This document shows positions 1 to 9,231 of a DNA stretch of 42,407 nt, in pieces. A program made the position numbers and the translations under genes. The stretch's first letter is position 1, and the number at the start of each line of letters is the position of its first letter. This DNA comes from an uncultured Anaerococcus sp. (lineage in GTDB: Bacteria; Bacillota; Clostridia; Tissierellales; Peptoniphilaceae), in contig NZ_CALTSY010000017.1 in assembly GCF_943908415.1 (NCBI RefSeq), positions 1 to 42,407 on the forward strand, written 5' to 3'. Under the pieces are notes generated by a model. The model saw only the letters and a list, made by a program, of their open reading frames with translations, did no database searches and was not told the DNA's origin.

Positions 1-383
1 ATTTATGCACGAACTTAGTTTGCTCTAAGTGTCGCATTATTATTTGCAATTCATCTTATATATAAATTGGTTAGCTTACAGCTTAGAATTCTAGAGTTTT
101 TAATTTTAACTTATTTTTAAATCTTATCAATATGAATGGAATCTCAATTCTTATTATTTTGTATCATAGTACTAATAAAAAAAGAAATATTTTTTGTCTA
201 TTTTATATCAAATTTTAATAATATAGATAATAATAAATAAGTTTTAATTATATTTTTTTAGATTTTTTTTAAAAATATTGTATTTAAGGATGACTTTTCT
301 TGAATTTGAAGATAAAATTGCTAGTTTTTATCTTCATGTTAATATAGTATATAGAGAACTAAAAAATTTAGATCTATTATAAC
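1..383. other. AT-rich stretch without a recognisable gene
   Basis: This is very AT-rich DNA downstream of polC. I found no reading frame of convincing length with a ribosome binding site, no tRNA-like fold and no repeat. The first ~60 bases could be the tail of a gene outside the window, because a frame on the plus strand stays open until about base 60. It is too short to identify. Confidence 0.4.
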
Positions 384-408
384 TAAAAAATCCACCCCTA
401 AGGGTGGA
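384..408 (-). terminator. Intrinsic terminator of the uppS-polC operon
   Basis: Read on the minus strand, a GC-rich 6-bp stem (CCACCC/GGGTGG, loop TTAG) is followed directly by ATTTTTT. It lies about 100 bases beyond the polC stop codon, as expected for the end of the operon. A second weak hairpin (GGTCTT/AAGACC) sits at 431-446, between polC and this terminator. Confidence 0.8.
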
Positions 409-505
409 AATAAAATAAATATCATAGTTGGTCTTAATAAAGACCTTGACATCAGTCCATATTTTAATCCTGTTATCTTAAAAATACAAGGATCATTTTT
501 TCTAT

Positions 506-3500
506 TTAAAACATACCATCAAATAAACTCATTTGATTTTTTTCTCCTAGACCGTCAATTATTCCAAAATTCTTAAGGCTTTCCAAAGCATTCTTATTAA
601 CAGCTGTTCTCTTATTTAAATCTTCTATAGAAATAAATTCGCCTTTTTCTCTTTCATTTACTATATCAATAGCCATAGCTTCTGATACATTGTCTACTGA
701 TGAAAGTGGTGGAAGTATGTATCCTTCCTTTTCACTTAGGGTAAATTTAGAGGCATGAGATTTATATAAGTCTGCTTGATCTATTTTTATATCTCTAGCA
801 TACATCTCTTCTGCTACTTCTAATACCTTTCTAATGCTATCATCACGAGCGGTTAAATCATATCTTTGGGCATAGGATTTAAGAGCTACTTGTATTGATT
901 CTAGACCATTTATAATTATAGAATAGACAAAATCTGAAAGCTTGGTATTAAAATAAGTTGCATAAAAGGCAGCTGGGTAATACACCTTGTAATAAGCTAT
1001 ACGATAGCTCATAAGGCAATATGCAACAGCGTGGGCTTTTGGGAATAGATATTTAATCTTTAAGCAAGATTCTATATACCATTCTGGCACACCATTTTCT
1101 CTCATATATTCTAATTGCTCTTCTGATAAGGCCTTGCCCTTTCTTACAATTTCCATTATTTGAAAAGATTCCTTCTTATCTAGTCCTTGTTGGATAAGAG
1201 AGTTCATAATATCATCACGAGTTGATATGATCTCATCAAAGTTTGCAGTTTTATCTGCAATTAAGTCTCTAGCATTGTTATTCCAAACATCTGTTCCGTG
1301 GGAAAGGCCTGAGATTCTTGTCATTTCTGAAAACTTAGTAGGATAGGCTTCTTTTAGCATACCTCTAACAAAATTTGTCCCAAATTCTGGTATACCAAGT
1401 GTACCTATTTCATTGTTTGAGAAATCATGCTTGATATCCAAAGGCTCAGTAGTTGAGAAAATCTTCATAACCTTAGGATCCCCCATCCTGATCTTAAGAG
1501 GATCTGTATTTGTCAAATCCTGTAAGGCACGGATAATAGATGGTACATCATGGCCTAAAAGGTCAAGCTTTAAGAGTGTTTCATGCATCATATTATAGGT
1601 AAAATGAGTGGTTTTTATATCTCCTTTTGGATCATCAGCCGGATATTGGATAGGTGTGATATCAAAAATATCAATATCGTTAGGAACTACTATTAGTCCT
1701 CCTGGGTGCTGACCTGTAGTTCTTTTGACATCCTTAAGCCCTCTTTGCAGCTTTCTAATCTGGGCATTAGTAAATTCTTCGCTATACTCTTCGCTATATT
1801 TTTTGATATAACCAAAGGCCGTATTGTCTTGGATAGCACCTATAGTTCCTGCACGAAATACCTTGCCCTCACCAAATAACTCCTCAGTATATCTATGGAT
1901 GGTGGGTTGGTATTCACCAGCAAAGTTTAAATCTATATCTGGTTCCTTGTCCCCTTCAAATCCTAAGAATACCTCAAATGGTATATTGTGCCCATCCTTA
2001 TTCATAGGAGTACCACATTCAGGACAGTCCTTGTCTGGATAATCTATTCCTGCCCCTAGCCTGTCTTCTTCAAAGAACTCACTATGCTTACATTCTGGGC
2101 AAACATAATGAGGTGATAGAGGGTTAACTTCTGTTATATCAGCCATAGTTGCTGCAAATGAGGAACCAACAGAACCACGAGATCCTACCAGGTAGCCATC
2201 TTCGTTGGACTTACCTACAAGCTCTTTTGCAATTATATAAAGTACTGCATAACCATTTGAAATTATAGAGTTAAGCTCTTTTTCTAGACGTTCTTCAACA
2301 ATTTTTGGAAGCACATCTCCATAGATAGACCTTGCTTTATTATAGCAAGTTTCCCTAAGCTTTTCTTCTGATCCATCTATCTTTGGTGGAAAGGTCCCTG
2401 GAGGTATGGGTCTTATATCCTTGATTTGATCAGCTATATTCTTAGGGTTGGTAATTACAATATCATGTGCCATATCCTTATCTAAGTAGGAGAATCCATC
2501 AAGCATTTCGTTAGTAGTTCTTAGATAGTATAAGGGTTCATTTTCATGGTATTTGAAGTACTGTCCCTTGTGGAGGATATTCCTTAAGATATAATCATCA
2601 GCTTTTAGATATCTTACTCCACCTGTAGCAACTACAGTTTTATCATATTCTTTTCCAAGCTCTATTATCCTTTTGATTATCTCAATCGCTTGATTATAGT
2701 CTCTCATACGTCCATTGTTAACTTCATCTGCAAAAATACCCAATGGCTCTACTTGTAGAAAATCAAATAATTCTAAAAGATCTTCAATCTTATCTTTAGA
2801 ATAGTCATTTAAAAGAGATTTAAAAAGTATACCATCGTGTCCTCCACTACCTATCAAAAGCCCCTCTCTATATTCTTTTAGTAAGGAAATAGGAGTTTTA
2901 GCCTCGCTATTAAAGTTTTCCATTCTGGATTTAGAAATTAATTTGTACAAGTTTTTAAGCCCGGTTTCATCCTTAGCAAATACTGTAGCTGAGAAGTTTT
3001 CGTATTTTGACTTAGGATATTCGGTATCCAAAGTATTTATACTAGCAAGATTTAACTCTTGCTCCATAATCATAGCATACATTTTTATAAAGATTTGTGC
3101 TGTAGCACGCGCATCATCACTTGCCCTATGGTGGTTAAAGGAAGGTATATTAAGTTTTCTAGCTATTTTATCAAGAGAAAATCTTCCCATATCTGTAAAT
3201 AAAGCTCTGGCCATAGGCAAGGTATCCATATAAATAGGTGCAAAATCCAACCCTAATATTTTTGCATTTTCTTTTACAAAGCCTATATCAAAGTCAGAGT
3301 TTTGTCCAACTAATATCGTATCTTTTGCAAATTCTAGAAATTTCGGTAATACCTTATCGATTTTGGGCTTATCCATTACCATTTCATTAGTAATACCTGT
3401 TAGCTCGATTATTTTTTCTGGTATGATTTGCTCTGGATTTACTAACTCATTAAATTCTTCTGTAATTTCGCCATTTTTAACTCTAACAGCACCTATCTCT

Positions 3501-4627
3501 GTAATCTTATCCTGAAATCTGGATAGACCTGTGGTCTCTAAGTCAAAGACTACAAATTCGCAGTCTTTTATGTCATGGATCTTTGGGACTTCTTTATCAG
3601 ATAGGTTGGTAAGTATTCTGAGCTCATCTTCTACGAGCAATAGTTCTGCGCCCGGGAGCATTTTTTTACCAGTCTTGCTTATAGCATCATAGAGGTCTGG
3701 TAATCCTTGTAGGGTTTCTGTATCAGTGATTCCTATAGCATCCCATTCCCAATCATTAAGAACACTTAGTATATCATTGTTATCTACAAATCCATCTAAG
3801 TTTGTCATTTTTGTATGTAACTCTAACTCTATTCTCTTTTCATATGCTGTATCTATTCTTTTGCTAACAACTGCATCTTTTAGAGAATTGATAGTAAATA
3901 CATCATCATGGGCATAGTCATCGTAGTTTAGTACGCCTTCTACCTGGACTGCTATTCCATTTCTTAAAAGCCTCACCCTATCATTCATCTTTTGAGAAAC
4001 AAATATTTTACAGCTAAGAGCATCTGTCCTATCTTCTAGGTCAAAGGTATAAATATATGAATGATTTCTAGTTTCAAAAACATCTAGGCCATAGACCGTT
4101 CCTATTAAAGAAACGGTCATGCCTTTTTTGTCATATATGTCAGCTATATCTATAGGATCATTTTTTATCTTCCTACCATAGTCTAGGCCATCAACTGGAA
4201 CGTCTTCCTTCTTCTCTTCCTTACTATGGTTCATAGCATGACTTATTCTAGCTTGTAAGTCTTTTTCTTTTTTCTCAATGAGCTCATTACAAGGATTATC
4301 ATCCTCACATTGTTCATCTTTATTAGCTGCAGCTTTTCTAGGCTCTATGTCTAAGTCTATATCATCTATAATCTCTACTTCGTTTACTTCTGGATTTGTG
4401 TTTTCACAGACTTCATCATCTGCTTCAGGTTCTAGCATTATAAACTCTATAGTAAGATTGACATAAGATAGATATTTATCTAAGTCTCCCCTAACTTTAT
4501 CATCAAAGTGATCTAGATTTGACTCTATGGTTAGCTTTAGCTCATTGTTTTGCCTATAATAAATAGCATTTGTTATTATATATTCATTTTCCTTGATATC
4601 TACAAATTTACTTAAATCAATCTTCAT
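506..4627 (-). CDS. polC: DNA polymerase III alpha subunit, PolC type
   Basis: This is the replicative DNA polymerase of low-GC Gram-positives, with a built-in 3'-5' proofreading exonuclease. At 1373 residues it is slightly short for the family. Order seen: N-terminal region, OB-fold at about 160-260, PHP domain split around a DEDD exonuclease (FDLETTGLS near residue 360), a four-cysteine zinc finger (CPEC near 840, CPECG near 865) and the palm motif PDIDLNF near 895. PHP metal-ligand positions look eroded: ELHT where HLHT is usual, ITDTE where TDH is usual, and GGVRYL where a GNVHYL-type motif is usual. The ATG overlaps the ispG stop by 11 bases, so the two are translationally coupled. This is the last gene of the operon, followed by a terminator. 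Confidence 0.97.
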   Translation of the reverse strand: MKIDLSKFVDIKENEYIITNAIYYRQNNELKLTIESNLDHFDDKVRGDLDKYLSYVNLTIEFIMLEPEADDEVCENTNPEVNEVEIIDDIDLDIEPRKAAANKDEQCEDDNPCNELIEKKEKDLQARISHAMNHSKEEKKEDVPVDGLDYGRKIKNDPIDIADIYDKKGMTVSLIGTVYGLDVFETRNHSYIYTFDLEDRTDALSCKIFVSQKMNDRVRLLRNGIAVQVEGVLNYDDYAHDDVFTINSLKDAVVSKRIDTAYEKRIELELHTKMTNLDGFVDNNDILSVLNDWEWDAIGITDTETLQGLPDLYDAISKTGKKMLPGAELLLVEDELRILTNLSDKEVPKIHDIKDCEFVVFDLETTGLSRFQDKITEIGAVRVKNGEITEEFNELVNPEQIIPEKIIELTGITNEMVMDKPKIDKVLPKFLEFAKDTILVGQNSDFDIGFVKENAKILGLDFAPIYMDTLPMARALFTDMGRFSLDKIARKLNIPSFNHHRASDDARATAQIFIKMYAMIMEQELNLASINTLDTEYPKSKYENFSATVFAKDETGLKNLYKLISKSRMENFNSEAKTPISLLKEYREGLLIGSGGHDGILFKSLLNDYSKDKIEDLLELFDFLQVEPLGIFADEVNNGRMRDYNQAIEIIKRIIELGKEYDKTVVATGGVRYLKADDYILRNILHKGQYFKYHENEPLYYLRTTNEMLDGFSYLDKDMAHDIVITNPKNIADQIKDIRPIPPGTFPPKIDGSEEKLRETCYNKARSIYGDVLPKIVEERLEKELNSIISNGYAVLYIIAKELVGKSNEDGYLVGSRGSVGSSFAATMADITEVNPLSPHYVCPECKHSEFFEEDRLGAGIDYPDKDCPECGTPMNKDGHNIPFEVFLGFEGDKEPDIDLNFAGEYQPTIHRYTEELFGEGKVFRAGTIGAIQDNTAFGYIKKYSEEYSEEFTNAQIRKLQRGLKDVKRTTGQHPGGLIVVPNDIDIFDITPIQYPADDPKGDIKTTHFTYNMMHETLLKLDLLGHDVPSIIRALQDLTNTDPLKIRMGDPKVMKIFSTTEPLDIKHDFSNNEIGTLGIPEFGTNFVRGMLKEAYPTKFSEMTRISGLSHGTDVWNNNARDLIADKTANFDEIISTRDDIMNSLIQQGLDKKESFQIMEIVRKGKALSEEQLEYMRENGVPEWYIESCLKIKYLFPKAHAVAYCLMSYRIAYYKVYYPAAFYATYFNTKLSDFVYSIIINGLESIQVALKSYAQRYDLTARDDSIRKVLEVAEEMYARDIKIDQADLYKSHASKFTLSEKEGYILPPLSSVDNVSEAMAIDIVNEREKGEFISIEDLNKRTAVNKNALESLKNFGIIDGLGEKNQMSLFDGMF

Positions 4628-5678
4628 TTAAATAACTTTCTTTTAAAACTTCTAAAAGAGTATCTACTATTTCTTCTTCCTTAACTTTTTTTATAGTTTC
4701 TCCATCCTTAAATAGAAAACCCATGCCATTTGCTGCAGAGATTCCATAATCTGCTTCCTTGCTTTCTCCTGGACCATTTACAGGACATCCCATTATAGCA
4801 ACCTTGACATTTATGCCTAAACCAGATGCTTTTTCTTCTACCTCATCAACTATCTTTTCAAGATTTACTGTAGTTCTAGAACAAGTTGGACATGATACTA
4901 TATCAAGCCCATCACGACGGAGATTCAAGGCTTTTAGTATAGCTTTAGCTGCTTTGACTTCTTCTACTGGATCACCTGTAATAGATACACGTATAGTATC
5001 GCCTATACCATCTTTTAACAAGGATCCTATTCCTATAGATGATTTAACAAGGGCCTGATATAAGGGTCCAGCTTCTGTCACTCCTAGGTGGAGTGGATAG
5101 TCTACCAGATCACTTAGCTTCCTATAAGCATCTATCATTGTATTTACATCAGATGACTTTACAGATATCTTCATATCATAAAAATCCATATCTTCTAAGA
5201 TTTTAATCTCTTCCATGGCACTTGCTACCAGGGAGTCTGCATTTACCCCACCAAATCTATCAACTATTTCACGAGAAACAGAACCTGAGTTTACACCTAT
5301 TCTAATAGGTATATTTTTCTCCTTACATGCTTCTACAATCTCACGAACTTTCTCCTGACTTCCTATATTGCCTGGATTGTACCTTAAACAATCACATCCA
5401 TTTTCTACAGCTGCTAAGGCTAGCTTGTAGTCAAATTGTATGTCTGCTACAAAGGGAAGATTTGTTCTTTCCTTTATCTTTTTTATTGCAAGTGCATCTT
5501 GCATATCATTTACAGCTGACCTTGAAATATCACATCCTGCTGCTTCTAAAGCATTGATTTGGTCTACTACAGCATCTACATCACTTGTTTTTGCTGTAGT
5601 CATTGATTGGATAGAAATAGGAGAGTTGCCTCCAATTGCAACATCTCCTACATAAATTTGTCTAGTTTCTTTTCTCAT
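4617..5678 (-). CDS. ispG: 4-hydroxy-3-methylbut-2-enyl diphosphate synthase (flavodoxin/ferredoxin)
   Basis: IspG (GcpE) performs the penultimate step of the MEP isoprenoid pathway, reducing MEcPP to HMBPP with a [4Fe-4S] cluster. The 353-residue protein has the bacterial form: a TIM barrel with RYNPGNIG near residue 100, then an Fe-S domain with cysteine ligands in SCPTCSRTT (near 262-265) and in MGCPVNGPGE (near 297). The start follows an AGGAGATG-type site. It lies between rseP and polC in one operon, so isoprenoid supply is co-expressed with undecaprenyl diphosphate synthase (uppS) upstream. The presence of ispG implies an MEP pathway, although dxr is not in this cluster. Confidence 0.96.
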   Translation of the reverse strand: MRKETRQIYVGDVAIGGNSPISIQSMTTAKTSDVDAVVDQINALEAAGCDISRSAVNDMQDALAIKKIKERTNLPFVADIQFDYKLALAAVENGCDCLRYNPGNIGSQEKVREIVEACKEKNIPIRIGVNSGSVSREIVDRFGGVNADSLVASAMEEIKILEDMDFYDMKISVKSSDVNTMIDAYRKLSDLVDYPLHLGVTEAGPLYQALVKSSIGIGSLLKDGIGDTIRVSITGDPVEEVKAAKAILKALNLRRDGLDIVSCPTCSRTTVNLEKIVDEVEEKASGLGINVKVAIMGCPVNGPGESKEADYGISAANGMGFLFKDGETIKKVKEEEIVDTLLEVLKESYLNED

Positions 5679-5687
5679 TACATCTCC

Positions 5688-6704
5688 TTAAAAAAGTGTA
5701 AATATATCTTTAATTGTGATTATTAGTATTAAGCTAAGTAATACTACAAATCCAACAACAGTAACTTTTTCTTCAATTTTTTTATTAACCCTCTTTTTAG
5801 TTATCATCTCATATAGATTGGTAAATATCTTTGATCCATCAAGGGCTGGGAATGGTATCAAGTTAAATACGGCTAGATTGACGCTAATATATGATAAAAA
5901 ATAAAGTACACTCATTGCACCGTTTTGTGCTTGGTTTCCTATCTCTTTTACTACACCTACTGGTCCACTTAAAGATCCAAATGATAGCTTTCCTGTAAAT
6001 AGCATACCAAGGATAGAAAATATCATCTTAACATTGCGCCAAGTTTCCTTAAATCCAAGTCCTATTGATTCAAAAAATCCTACATCTTTCATCTTTGAAC
6101 TTATACCTAAAAGTGGAATTTCATTTTCTACTACTGGTTTTATAGAATAAGTTTTTTGATCACCATTGCTATCGTTTGTAATTACCTCTATTGCTTTTGA
6201 TGTATCATTTTTTGAATAATAATCAGATAAGATTTTAGATATATCGCTAAATTCATTTACATCCTTTTTATCAATCTGCAGTATCTGATCTCCAAGGCTA
6301 ATACCAGCCTCTTTGGCTGGAGAATTCTCAGAAAATCCGCCCACATAAGTAGTGCTAGTCCCAGTATTAAAGGCTACTATTGAAAATATAATGACTGCCA
6401 AAATAAGATTCATAAGAGGTCCTGCAAGTATTGTCAAAAATCTCTTATGAGCTGGAGCATTATCATAACTTCTAGGGTCGTTGGACTCATCATCCTCACC
6501 CTCCATAGCACAGTAGCCTCCTATTGGAAGGGCTCTAAGTGAGTATTTTGTCTCACCCTTTTGAGATGACTTAATAGCAGGGCCCATGCCCACTGCAAAT
6601 TCGTTTACTTTTATATCTGATAGTTTTGCCACTATAAAATGTCCAAACTCATGGATGGTTACCAAGAGCAAAAACATGATAAGAGCAATAATAATTGTTC
6701 CCAT
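5688..6704 (-). CDS. rseP: RIP metalloprotease RseP/RasP (site-2 protease)
   Basis: This is an integral membrane zinc protease that cuts anti-sigma factors and leftover signal peptides within the membrane. The 338 residues contain the active-site HEFGH (residues 18-22) in the first membrane segment, a membrane span near 85-105, one PDZ domain (about 115-190) and a C-terminal pair of spans with the second zinc-ligand motif NLIPFPALDG near 285. These are the M50 family hallmarks. It sits ten bases from ispG and ten from cdsA in the operon. In many bacteria dxr lies between cdsA and rseP; here it does not. Confidence 0.95.
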   Translation of the reverse strand: MGTIIIALIMFLLLVTIHEFGHFIVAKLSDIKVNEFAVGMGPAIKSSQKGETKYSLRALPIGGYCAMEGEDDESNDPRSYDNAPAHKRFLTILAGPLMNLILAVIIFSIVAFNTGTSTTYVGGFSENSPAKEAGISLGDQILQIDKKDVNEFSDISKILSDYYSKNDTSKAIEVITNDSNGDQKTYSIKPVVENEIPLLGISSKMKDVGFFESIGLGFKETWRNVKMIFSILGMLFTGKLSFGSLSGPVGVVKEIGNQAQNGAMSVLYFLSYISVNLAVFNLIPFPALDGSKIFTNLYEMITKKRVNKKIEEKVTVVGFVVLLSLILIITIKDIFTLF

Positions 6705-6713
6705 TTATTCTCC

Positions 6714-7490
6714 TTACAAAACAGATAATAGATAAAATATAGGAGCTATTAAAATCATAGAATCAAATCTATCCATGATGCCCCCATGCCCTGGTATAAG
6801 ATTTCCAAAGTCCTTTATACCTGTTTTTCTTTTTATATATGAAGCTACCAAATCTCCTAGTTGAGATAAAATAGCCCCTAGTATAGAAAATATAATAACA
6901 TATGTTAAATTGAAATTAACAAAAACATACTTTGCATAGATTATATTTAAAATAAGTGCACCTATAACACCACCTATAGAACCTTCTAAGGTCTTATTAG
7001 GGCTTATATGAGCAATAGATTTTATCTTTCTCTTGCCTATCAAAGATCCTGTCAAATAAGCGAAGGTATCAGAGCCCCATGCAGTTATATAAAGTGGCCA
7101 AACATATCTTATGTCTGCAATCTTTACAATGCAAGCCATGAGAGTCGGCACATACATTATTATAAAAATACTGACAAATATATTATCTAAAGTCTCTTCT
7201 TTATTAAATAGCATATAAATTAATATAGCAATTATAGAAAATATGATTGCCAAAGTAAAAAAATGTGGATTTTTATATATAGCTGCGACCATTATTGCCA
7301 AATCACATATATAAAGCAAAGTTTTTGGTAATTTTATATTTATATTTTCAAAAGCATCCTTTAATTCCTTTATGGCTATTAAAGAAAATATTATAAAACC
7401 AATACTTAAGCTTAGCTGTCCAAAGTAAGTTATAGCTAGTAAGACTAAAAGTATTAAAGCTCCACCCAAAGTTCTAACTAATAGATTCAT
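6714..7490 (-). CDS. cdsA: Phosphatidate cytidylyltransferase (CDP-diglyceride synthase)
   Basis: CdsA makes CDP-diacylglycerol from phosphatidic acid and CTP, the branch point for phosphatidylglycerol and cardiolipin. The 258-residue protein is almost entirely hydrophobic with about seven or eight membrane segments. The signature lies in the C-terminal half: SPNKTLEGSIGG near residue 162 and PGHGGIMDRFDS near 233, the latter holding the metal-binding aspartates. The ATG overlaps the uppS stop by four bases (ATGA), so it is coupled to uppS. Confidence 0.95.
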   Translation of the reverse strand: MNLLVRTLGGALILLVLLAITYFGQLSLSIGFIIFSLIAIKELKDAFENINIKLPKTLLYICDLAIMVAAIYKNPHFFTLAIIFSIIAILIYMLFNKEETLDNIFVSIFIIMYVPTLMACIVKIADIRYVWPLYITAWGSDTFAYLTGSLIGKRKIKSIAHISPNKTLEGSIGGVIGALILNIIYAKYVFVNFNLTYVIIFSILGAILSQLGDLVASYIKRKTGIKDFGNLIPGHGGIMDRFDSMILIAPIFYLLSVL

Positions 7491-8185
7491 TTGATATCTC
7501 CAAAACGCCTATTTCTATTTGAGTAAGCCATAAGAGCCTTATCAAACTCTTCTTTGCTAAAATCTGGCCACAATACATCAGAAAAATATAATTCTGAGTA
7601 GGCAATTTGATAGATCAAAAAGTTTGAAATACGGATTTCCCCACCTGGTCTAATAAGCAAGTCAGGGTCAGGTATACTTTTGGTATAGAGATGATCTGAG
7701 ATTAACTGCTCATCTATCTCACTTTTATCATAACCTTTATCTATAATGTCTTTTACAGCATGGACTATCTCATCCCTTCCACCATAATTTACAGCAATGT
7801 TTACAAATAGGGATTTATTATTTTTTGTCTTCTCTATTCCCTTTTCTATTGCCGCATAGGTTGCATCAGGTAGATCTGATAAGTCTCCTAAGAAATTAAG
7901 CCTACAATCTTCTCTCATAAGCTGGTCTATCCTATCATTTATAAATTTGATCATAAGTTTCATCAGATAATCCACTTCCTTAGCTGGCCTTTTCCAGTTT
8001 TCTGTAGAAAATGCATAGACAGTCAAATATTTTATTCCTCTTTTTTTAGCATGAATTGCAATATCGACTACATTGTCAGCCCCATTTTTGTGGCCAAAGG
8101 TTCTAGGTTTATTCTTTTTAGTAGCCCAACGACCATTTCCATCTAGGATTATTGCAACATGTTCTGGTGTATTTATATTTTCCAT
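7487..8185 (-). CDS. uppS: Isoprenyl transferase (undecaprenyl diphosphate synthase)
   Basis: This cis-prenyltransferase builds the C55 lipid carrier for peptidoglycan and other wall polymers. Family motifs are clear: AIILDGNGRWA near the N-terminus, TVYAFSTENWKRP, and SELYFSDVLWPDF near the C-terminus. The frame stays open 51 codons further upstream, but I place the start at the ATG at 8185. It follows an AGAGGATATT ribosome site, the protein then has normal length (232 residues), and a TGGTATAAT promoter element lies at 8213-8221, inside the would-be extension. It is the first gene of the operon uppS-cdsA-rseP-ispG-polC. Confidence 0.95.
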   Translation of the reverse strand: MENINTPEHVAIILDGNGRWATKKNKPRTFGHKNGADNVVDIAIHAKKRGIKYLTVYAFSTENWKRPAKEVDYLMKLMIKFINDRIDQLMREDCRLNFLGDLSDLPDATYAAIEKGIEKTKNNKSLFVNIAVNYGGRDEIVHAVKDIIDKGYDKSEIDEQLISDHLYTKSIPDPDLLIRPGGEIRISNFLIYQIAYSELYFSDVLWPDFSKEEFDKALMAYSNRNRRFGDIK

Positions 8186-8212
8186 AATATCCTCTTTATA
8201 AAGTCTACTGGT

Positions 8213-8221
8213 ATTATACCA
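8213..8221 (-). promoter_or_regulatory. Extended -10 promoter for the uppS operon
   Basis: TGGTATAAT reads on the minus strand, a perfect extended -10 element. No good -35 is visible, which is tolerable for extended -10 promoters. Transcription would begin about 20 bases upstream of the uppS ATG at 8185, leaving room for its AGAGG ribosome site. Confidence 0.6.
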
Positions 8222-8294
8222 TTTTTCATTATTATTATATTTATAAAACTTAGCTATTACTAAAAAAATAAAGTTATTTATATGTCTATTTTCT

Positions 8295-8321
8295 TTAACA
8301 AATATAATTTTGTGATATAAT
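8295..8321 (+). promoter_or_regulatory. Promoter for panT-coaX
   Basis: TTAACA (8295-8300) and TATAAT (8316-8321) are separated by 15 bp, and TGA precedes the -10 (extended form TGATATAAT). The predicted start near 8328 gives an unusually long leader of about 155 bases before panT. It is divergent from uppS. Confidence 0.6.
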
Positions 8322-8327
8322 CTATAT

Positions 8328-8483
8328 GTCTTATACAAATAAGTTGTTTTATTTTGGCAGAATACAAGTAATTGATTCTAGCTATTTATAATAATTCCAG
8401 CATATATTTGTAAATTCAAGAGTTAAGTAAGCATCCCTAGATGCAAGGAACGGTATCAGAATGAACCGTATCAGGAGGTAAAA
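8328..8483 (+). promoter_or_regulatory. Structured 5' leader of panT, possible cis-regulatory RNA
   Basis: This is the ~155-base leader between the predicted promoter and the ECF transporter gene. Near its 3' end are two small hairpins: GCATC-CCTA-GATGC at 8431-8444, and ACGGT/ACCGT at 8450-8469 with a 10-base loop. The near-repeat CGGTATCAG / CCGTATCAG runs into the AGGAGG at 8473-8478. The second hairpin ends four bases before the ribosome site, so folding could control translation. I do not recognise it as a known riboswitch class. The structures are seen; regulation is inferred. Confidence 0.35.
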
Positions 8484-9230
8484 ATGAAAAACAAAACTCT
8501 AGATAACAGAAAGCAAGTAACAGCTGCAATACTTGGAGCAATCACAATTGTACTTGGATTAACCCCACTTGGGCTCATACCCCTTGGAATAATAAATGCT
8601 ACAACAATGCATATTCCTGTAATTATTGCAGCTATAGTAGAAGGCCCACTTGTAGGTGCCCTAGTAGGACTTATATTTGGCCTATCATCTCTAGCAAACG
8701 CATTTATAAGGCCTACACCAATTTCTTTTGTATTTTATAATCCACTTATATCAATTCTACCTAGGGTATTAATTGGTATAACATCTTATTACGCTTATAA
8801 TGGAGTAAAAAAATCAAGCTCCAAAAATTCAAAAACTATAGCAAGAGTACTTTGGCTTCTAGTATCCTTAGCCCTAGTCTATGTTTTATATAAGGATATA
8901 AAAACAGGAGCTTCTCCACTAAATATAACAATCGTGGTTATCCTATTAGCTGTAAGTATAGGACTTTTCATTTATTCAAGAAAGTCATCTGCCCTAGACT
9001 TTCCAGTAGCTATAGGAGCTTTTGTAGGATCTATGACTAACACTATCCTGGTTTTAGGCGGTATATATTTAATCTATGCTGAAAAATACGTAGAGGCTTT
9101 AAATATACCACTAGATAGTGCCAAGTCCGCTATACTCGGAGTCTCTGTTACTTCCGGTATTCCAGAAGCTATTATTTCAGTTATAATTACAACTTCAGTT
9201 GTAAAAGCAGTAAAAAGAACAAGGAGATAA
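8484..9230 (+). CDS. panT: ECF transporter S component, probably for pantothenate
   Basis: This is the substrate-binding membrane subunit of an energy-coupling-factor vitamin transporter. It works with the shared EcfT and EcfAA' module, which is not in this window. The 248 residues hold about six membrane segments, and the early TTMHIPVIIAAIVEGP stretch (near residue 39) is typical of S components of the PanT/HmpT type. A hydrophilic lysine/serine-rich loop follows at about 108-118. Substrate is inferred from the next gene, a pantothenate-kinase-like protein whose TTG starts one base after this stop codon. The start is supported by AGGAGG seven bases upstream of the ATG. Confidence 0.75.
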   Translation: MKNKTLDNRKQVTAAILGAITIVLGLTPLGLIPLGIINATTMHIPVIIAAIVEGPLVGALVGLIFGLSSLANAFIRPTPISFVFYNPLISILPRVLIGITSYYAYNGVKKSSSKNSKTIARVLWLLVSLALVYVLYKDIKTGASPLNITIVVILLAVSIGLFIYSRKSSALDFPVAIGAFVGSMTNTILVLGGIYLIYAEKYVEALNIPLDSAKSAILGVSVTSGIPEAIISVIITTSVVKAVKRTRR

Positions 9231-9231
9231 T

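Noticed and set aside
8186..8338. 51-codon N-terminal extension of UppS
   Set aside because: It covers an extended -10 promoter, lacks a ribosome site, and has no family similarity; the ATG at 8185 has a good site and gives normal length.
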